A DNA stretch of 64,000 nucleotides, from positions 5,270,001 to 5,334,000 of the forward strand of contig JAPFFF010000007.1 in the NCBI GenBank assembly GCA_039105265.1. The letters run 5' to 3'. The DNA comes from Tritrichomonas musculus (taxonomy: Eukaryota > Parabasalia > Tritrichomonadida > Tritrichomonadidae). This document shows positions 58,626 through 64,000 of the stretch, piece after piece. The notes under the pieces are model-generated. The model did no database searches and had not been told where the DNA came from. It was given only the letters and a program-made list of their open reading frames with translations. How positions within the stretch are numbered: the stretch's first letter is position 1; every line of letters begins with the position of its first letter. The translations under genes were made by a program, and so were the position numbers.

Positions 58626-59575
58626 TTAAATAAGTTTGCTTTCGTTCCCTTTCAGAGTGTCACAGATTTCGGCGAATGATGGCCTGTCTGATGCCTTGTA
58701 TGACCAGCACTTGTTGATCAAATCGCGTGAGAAGCTGCTGACGCTGCTTGGAATGTCGGCCTTCTTTCCAGCTCCGACGTCGTACAGACTGATTTTTGGG
58801 ATTTCACCTTTCGTCAGGATCATGAAGACGACTACACCGAATGCGTAAACATCAACTTTTTCATCGTAGTCTGTTCTTCCTTGCACAAGTTCCGGTGCCA
58901 TGTACATCAGCGTGCCTGCCATCTGTGTGCGACTCATCGTTTCACTGTCAAGTGTCATCAGAGTGCAAAGGCCAAAGTCGCTCACTTTGATATTGTTGTT
59001 TCAGATCACGGTGAATCAGACCAATTGAGTGAACTTCTTTCATTGCGCTGCTGATGTCGACTATCGCATTGATTCGTTCTGATTCTGTCAGCTTCTTGAT
59101 CTTCTTCTTCAGGTTCGACGCGCAGTACTCAAGGAGAATCGCTGGAGGATGCGTCGAGTCGCCAAAGCTGACATCGAAAGCTTTGATGATGTTCTTGTGA
59201 TCGAGATGATTTATGCTTTCGCATTCGCAAAGGAATCGTCGCACGTTCTTCATGTTGATGTCAATCTTTTCGTCTTTTTCATTTTCATTTTCATCGTCAT
59301 CGTCGTTGCCTTCTACAAAAAGATCCAAGTTGTAGACTTTAAGCGCAAGTCGCTCTTCACGAACAACTTCGAAGACTTCTGATGTCGCTCCTCGTCCAAG
59401 TGATTTGATATGCTTCAGCTTTTCAAGTGTCTCTGCATCAATTATATCTAGTTCACCGCCTTTCTTGCTTTCTTTCACTTCTGTTCTGGACTCCTCCTTC
59501 AGTTCTTTGACTTCCTGTTCAAGTTCTGAAATCCGTTTTTTCGATTTCTTCAGTTCTTCCTTCAGTGATGAATTT
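58626..59575 (-). pseudogene. Kinase half of an RCC1-coiled coil-kinase gene, broken
   Basis: Read from 59575 down: a coiled-coil stretch (KKRISELEQEVKELKEE), then kinase motifs GRGATSEVFEV (Gly loop), LALKVY (Lys), an acidic insertion DDDDENENEKDEK, LEYCASNLKKKIKKL, LIHRDLK. There the frame breaks: HRDLK is followed within three codons by NNIKVSDFGL in another frame. A short deletion has thus removed the PxN part of the catalytic loop. The rest (GTLMYMAPELVQG, VYAFGVVVFMILT, KASDRPSFAEI) is well kept. Many codons end in G or C, unlike the neighbours. Host-gene pseudogene; an active enzyme cannot be made from it. Confidence 0.8.
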
Positions 59576-59768
59576 TAATCTTCAATGATGAATTTTCATC
59601 CTTCAATGATGAATTTTCATCCTTCAATGATGAATTTTCATCCTTCAGTGATGAATTTTCATCCTTCAGTGATGAATTTTCATCCTTCAATTATGAATTT
59701 TCATCCTTCAGTGATGAATTTTCATCCTTCAATTATGAATTTTCATCCATCAGTGATGAATTTTCTTC
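59561..59768. repeat. 21-bp minisatellite, about 10 units
   Basis: Ten tandem units; on the minus strand each encodes DENSSLK, so the array is a heptad-length coiled-coil repeat. Units 7 and 9 carry TCA-TAA (stop) in place of TCA-TCA, and the unit nearest the kinase (59561-59580) is one base short, which shifts the frame. The repeat thus carries three of the breaks of this pseudogene. Confidence 0.85.
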
Positions 59769-60340
59769 TTTTGTCAATTCAAGCAGTTTACGCAGTTCTT
59801 GTATCTCTTCTGGTTCTTCTTTCGGATTTTTCGACACTTTCATTGATATTTTTGGTGGATTAATTGTTTTGATGATTATGCAGACTTTTCTGTTTGGCGT
59901 GTTTGGAGGAGGATCGCCATCAAAAAATACAACTGACTTAAAGTTCCCTAAAATGCAGAATGTGGAATCGCGCGTGATCGTTGTCTTTTCTGGTGGATAA
60001 ACTTTTTGTCTGTCTGCATCTTCGAGCATCAGCTCCCTTTGTCTATTCAATCCGCAGCCAAGAAATTCACCTTCAGACGTTCTAAACAATGAATCATAAG
60101 TTCCAGCAAAGGCTTCAACGACATGATACTTGTTCAGTGATTCAACAATTTTGAATTCTTTCACATAGTCTTTGCTATTTGGCATTCCAAGTCTATTGTT
60201 ACCATTACTTCCACGGCCAAAGACTTTTCCGTCTTCTGAAACTGCAAAAAAGTGCTCATAAACTCCACTGATTTCTTTGATTTTGATTCCTGAAAGTTCG
60301 TGGACTTCTGAAAATGATTTCTTGGTTCAATTCAGCCAAT
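59733..60340 (-). pseudogene. RCC1-repeat half of the same broken gene
   Basis: From 60340 down: SGVYEHFFAVSEDGKVFGRG, NGNNRLGMPNS, VVEAFAGTYDSLFRTSEGEF, LGCGLNRQRELML. These are RCC1 (alpha-tubulin-suppressor type) beta-propeller blades with the usual GRGSNGNNRLG/GCGLNRQ phrases. It then enters a Pro-rich linker and the start of the coiled coil (EIQELRKLLELTKEEN). More RCC1 sequence (SLSLGESGRVFDYW) lies at 60340-60392 with a stop in between. The 5' end is cut off at the inverted repeat at 60365-60454, so only a small part of the propeller remains. Confidence 0.75.
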
Positions 60341-60364
60341 AATCGAACACTCGGCCACTCTCAC

Positions 60365-60454
60365 CAAGGCTTAGAGAATACAATGAAAGTAATCGATTTA
60401 CTATTTCGACGTTACAAAGAAAAATCTTACTTTCATTGTATTCTCTAAGCCTTG
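60365..60454. repeat. Perfect 28-bp inverted repeat with 34-base loop
   Basis: Arms 60365-60392 and 60427-60454 are exact reverse complements. The left arm is the truncated RCC1 coding sequence (minus strand LLSLYSLSL); the right arm is a free inverted copy of the same bases. This is a truncation scar with a small inverted duplication. Confidence 0.85.
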
Positions 60455-61486
60455 TTTTAATATAAAAAATATCCAAATTGTAGCTTGAATGAAATTATTA
60501 AAAAGTTTGAAGCGACTTGCAAAGATTCTGGAAAATCAGTTGCAAACGCAGTTATTAAAAAGATTCAGGTTAATTATTTAAATGAACAAGCTAATTATTA
60601 TTCTTTATACTACAAATTAGACAATATCAACCTTGTCTATTATGGTGATAAAATCGAAAATCAAACTTAAAAGAAAAAAATGAAATAATTGACAATCGAG
60701 TTCCTGTAAACGATTATTTTTATGAAGGATTAAAATAAATTATTTAATTTAAAAAAGAAAGAATAGAAGTCATAGAAAAAATCGGAAGCTCTAATATTTG
60801 AAAAAACGAAAAATTAACTTATGTATTATTTTCTAATAAATATAAATAAATATTAATTATATTTATTTGGAATATCTCACAAAATTATTTTAATTATGAT
60901 TTTATTATACAATCATGAACCAAATATTTCTGATTCTTCAATATTATCATTTGTTTTTCCTAATATTGAGAAATAATCTAATAACAAATATATCCACATT
61001 TTTAACTCCAATCTTAAAAATAGAGAAAAAATTATCTCATTGAGTAAAAATAAAAAAGCGGTATAAAATAAAAATGCCATATAGATACATTCAATTTCAA
61101 AATATCATTCAAAAATAATAATCATTCTCAAAAAGTTCATGTATAAAATATAAAGTACACAATTTAAATAATTATATAAAAGATAAAATAACTTTTTTAC
61201 TCATTTATTTACACTATAAATGATAGAAATGTCTTTTAAAAGAAATTAAAAATCTCAATATTTTTCAGAATATTCAAAAATTGAAATGTCTCAAAATATA
61301 TCACTAGCAATACAAAATTCCATACTTATCTATAACTCAACTCATACTAAATATTTTTAAATTATTCATTAATATTTTATGTTGATACTATATTTTAATA
61401 TTTCATCATTACTCAATTAATCCATTTTTTTGTTCAATATAAATGTGTTTTAAAATATTCAAAAGATTAACTATCACTTCATACAA
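60455..61486. other. Intergenic region with a small coding remnant
   Basis: 60485-60740 (plus) reads LNEIIKKFEATCKDSGKSVA, VIKKIQVNYLNEQANYYSLY, LVYYGDKIENQ. One frame change later it continues KNEIIDNRVPVNDYFYEGLK and stop, a decayed C-terminal piece of an unrecognised gene. From 60760 to 61486 only AT-rich spacer is seen. TCACTTCATACA just before 61487 is a plausible initiator. Confidence 0.45.
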
Positions 61487-62707
61487 ATGAATTTCAAAGG
61501 TGTGTTCTTCAATTCTAATGATTTCGAACTCATTGACAAAGAAATTGGCAGTGGTGCTTTTGGAAAAGTTTATTTAATTGAGAGTATTAAAGATAACAAA
61601 AAATATGCTGCCAAAATTATAAATATTGAAGAAGGATTCAGCGGAGATGATCAAATGAAATTTCTTCAAGAGTCTATTATTTTACACCAACTTCATCATC
61701 CTTCAATTGTACAATTTATAGGAATTAATTTTCAATCTTTAGACGATGTAGGAGCACTTTCACCAACGATTATCACAGAATACATACCAAATGGCTCATT
61801 GAAAAAAATACTCAATGATGAAAAAAATTTTAATGCAGATCATAAATGGACTCCAACCAAAAAATATATATCATTAATTGGTATTGCAAATGCAATGCGA
61901 TATCTTCATAAACAAGGTATTCTACATCGTGATCTGAAACCAGAAAACATATTAATGGATAAAGATTATAATCCTCACATTTGCGATTTTGGCTTATCAA
62001 AATGTTTTCCAAAATCTCTTTCTAAATCAATAAAGATGACGATAACACGAAACATTGGAACACCAATTTATATGCCACCAGAAATGATATCAGAAAATGA
62101 AGAAGAAAAAGCTGTAAATTATGCTTATGCAGTTGATGTATATTCATTTGCCATGATTGCTTATGAAATGATAACAGGAAAACAACCATTTTCTGAAATA
62201 AAAAACCTTACATTTTTTGGACTTTGTCGTAAAATACTGGATGGATATCGTCCTCCATTAACAGATCAAATCCCACCAAAAATGAAAGAATTGATTACAC
62301 AATGCTGGAGTGGAGATATTAAAGAACGACCTTCATTTGATGAAATTTTTGAAAAACTTTCAAGTGATTTTTCATATTTCGATGAAGATGTTGATGCAGA
62401 AGAAATCAAAGAATATCTTGAAATGGTTTATGAAATTGAAAATAAAGATAAAAAAGCAGATTATGTTGATGTTAAAGAAGATAAATCAAAAGACGAAAAA
62501 ACAATAAAAAATAAAACTGATTATGATGAAGGATTGTTGGTAAAATATTATTACTGCCAGAAAAACCAAAAAAAGGTGTCTGAAATTAATGACTCATATT
62601 TGAATATGATTAAAGCTCTCCCTTTGAAAGATTTAAACATATCTGTCATTCGTACAGAAGATATTTCTTTAAATAATTCATGGAACAATTTTACATTCAG
62701 CTTGTAA
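61487..62707 (+). CDS. TKL-type protein kinase, 406 aa, head of a kinase-ankyrin locus
   Basis: Serine/threonine kinase with all key motifs: GSGAFGKVYL (about 22-31), catalytic Lys in KYAAKI (about 43), HRDLKPEN (about 149), DFGLSK (about 168), GTPIYMPPEMI in place of APE, and ERPSFDEIF in the C-lobe. A charged Lys/Asp-rich linker (about 315-350) follows, then a short helical segment. The frame ends NNSWNNFTFSL at 62707. In another frame starting at the same bases (62682 on) the sequence reads GTILHSACKTGNLELVKLLI, an ankyrin unit; removing one A from TGGAACAATT would join kinase and ankyrin. So the gene is probably kinase-ankyrin, with a one-base break in this copy or a splice I cannot see. 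The kinase part alone looks functional. Confidence 0.85.
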   Translation: MNFKGVFFNSNDFELIDKEIGSGAFGKVYLIESIKDNKKYAAKIINIEEGFSGDDQMKFLQESIILHQLHHPSIVQFIGINFQSLDDVGALSPTIITEYIPNGSLKKILNDEKNFNADHKWTPTKKYISLIGIANAMRYLHKQGILHRDLKPENILMDKDYNPHICDFGLSKCFPKSLSKSIKMTITRNIGTPIYMPPEMISENEEEKAVNYAYAVDVYSFAMIAYEMITGKQPFSEIKNLTFFGLCRKILDGYRPPLTDQIPPKMKELITQCWSGDIKERPSFDEIFEKLSSDFSYFDEDVDAEEIKEYLEMVYEIENKDKKADYVDVKEDKSKDEKTIKNKTDYDEGLLVKYYYCQKNQKKVSEINDSYLNMIKALPLKDLNISVIRTEDISLNNSWNNFTFSL

Positions 62708-64000
62708 AACAGGTAACTTAGAACTTGTAAAACTTTTGATTGATTTGGGCAAATTAGATATTCATGAATTTGGGATTTTCAAATGTTATATTTTTGAAAT
62801 TTGACATTAAAAAAAATTATAACATTTCGAAATAATATTAATGGAATAACAAAAATACTATATTTACAGATCAATTTTACATTTTGCTTGTGAATCAGGT
62901 AATTTTGAGCTTGTTAAATATTTAATGTCATTAACTGAATTCTATATGGGTTTAAAAGACATTTTCATGACTTTTTTATTCATTTTATTTCCAAATAGTT
63001 TTTAAAATTCAATTCGCATTTAAAATTATATGGAATTTGACTATTTTTTCATCGAACCTTTTTACATTGTGCTTGCGATTCAGGGAATGAGGAACTTGTT
63101 GAATATCTCATATCAATGAATGAATTTGTTTATATCAAATCAAAAGACATTTTTTTCATTTTACATTTATAAAATAATATATATTTTTTTAATTCTATTT
63201 CAATAAATCCTTTTTATTCATGGTATTTATAATATGCAATCTTATCGAACACTATTGCATAATGCTTGTCATTCAGGAAATATTGATCTTGTCAAATATT
63301 TAATATCCTTAAATCAAATAGATCTTAATTCAAAAGATGTTTTTCTTTTATTCTTAATTCTGTTTTTATTAAATATTTTATTTATAATATTTAAAAATTT
63401 TAAATTAATCAAATTTCTACATTTTAAGTTTTAATCTCACAATATTGCATGATGCTGTCAAATCAGAGAACTACAATCTTATAAAATATTTGATATCATT
63501 GGATAAAATAGAAATTACGGCAACTAGTATTAATATTTCGATATATTTATGATATTTAATTTTACTATTTATGGAATTTTTGGTTGAAATCTTTAATTTC
63601 ACATTATTGCATATTGCATGCAAATTAGGTAACATTGAATTAGTTAAATATTTAATATCGTTGGATAAAATAGAAATTACAGCAACTACTATTTATATTA
63701 TGATATATTTAATGATATTCAATAATCAATTTAATTCTGGAATTTTAACTTGTAGAATTGAATTTCACATTATTGCATATTGCATGCGAATTAGGTAACA
63801 TTGAATTAGTTAAATATTTAATATCGTTGGATAAAATAGAAATTACAGCAACTGCTATTTATATTTTGATATATTTTATAAAATTCAATAATCAATTTAA
63901 TTCTGGAATTTTAACTTGTAGAGTTGGATTTAACATTATTGCATATTGCATGCGAATTAGGTAACATTGAATTAGTTAAATATTTAATATCGTTGGATAA
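62682..64000 (+). repeat. Ankyrin-unit tandem array with frame changes between units
   Basis: Eight ankyrin cores (L-H-x-A-C-x-x-G-N-x-(E/D)-L-V-K-Y-L-I-S-L), starting near 62685, 62871, 63058, 63249, 63439, 63601, 63767 and 63933; the last leaves the window. Spacings are 186, 187, 191, 190, 162, 166 and 166 bases. Each core is open and well kept, but the ~63-92-base AT-rich spacers usually contain stops, and the period is rarely a multiple of three. The last three units and their spacers are nearly identical, so they are recent duplicates of a 166-bp unit; the first five have different spacers but similar cores. It may be a decayed ankyrin gene or a gene of ankyrin exons with short introns. 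Confidence 0.75.

Noticed and set aside
59585-59863. Plus-strand repeat protein MMNFHPS
   Set aside because: Antisense reading of the 21-bp minisatellite that encodes DENSSLK on the minus strand.

Overview
The window looks like nuclear DNA of a parabasalid protist, most likely a Tritrichomonas-type trichomonad. The signs are very AT-rich DNA with dense long intronless genes, TAAA at or near many stops, and a TCA-type initiator (TCAYTTT/TCATTCT) only 5-25 bases before several ATGs. The gene content also fits: many TKL kinases fused to Sel1, ankyrin, RCC1 or BEACH modules, a BspA-like leucine-rich repeat gene, ABCA half-transporters, bacterial-type metabolic genes and hAT transposons. The species call is an inference from these traits.

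Layout. 1-2.3 kb: edge of a kinase gene, a short-chain dehydrogenase, and two small inverted-repeat elements. 2.3-16.4 kb: two large minus-strand signalling genes (kinase-Sel1, 1334 aa; kinase-BEACH-WD40, 2824 aa) with a broken BspA-like gene between them. 18.0-23.8 kb: one large secreted or surface protein locus, split into two reading frames by a single-base slip in a T run. 26.0-29.2 kb: an ankyrin protein with a probable myristoylated N-terminus and a hydrophobic C-terminal tail. 30.4-32.9 kb: a bacterial-type oligo-1,6-glucosidase and an iron-sulfur flavoprotein. 33.1-40.5 kb: a kinase-Sel1-tandem Rho-like fusion ending in a CaaX box, a GB1/RHD3-type GTPase, and a helical-repeat protein. 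41.1-41.8 kb: a MITE-like element. 42.8-48.3 kb: two ABCA-type half transporters, head to head. 48.7-56.4 kb: two intact, equal-length hAT elements in opposite orientation, one nested in the other, sitting in a broken host gene. 56.4-60.4 kb: a graveyard of host gene remnants (NIF-type phosphatase, beta-helix secreted protein, GC-richer RCC1-kinase) with small palindromic elements. 61.5-64.0 kb: a TKL kinase followed by ankyrin units that change reading frame from unit to unit.

The genes do not form an operon. The shared theme is signalling and membrane architecture: six kinase loci (two broken or partial), two GTPase-related genes, two membrane-anchored or surface proteins and two transporters. 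The strongest candidates for something undescribed are the kinase-Sel1-double pseudo-Rho-CaaX protein, the frame-jumping ankyrin array and the nested hAT pair. I saw no tRNA, rRNA, CRISPR array, retroelement or Polinton. Residue positions are estimates made by hand.
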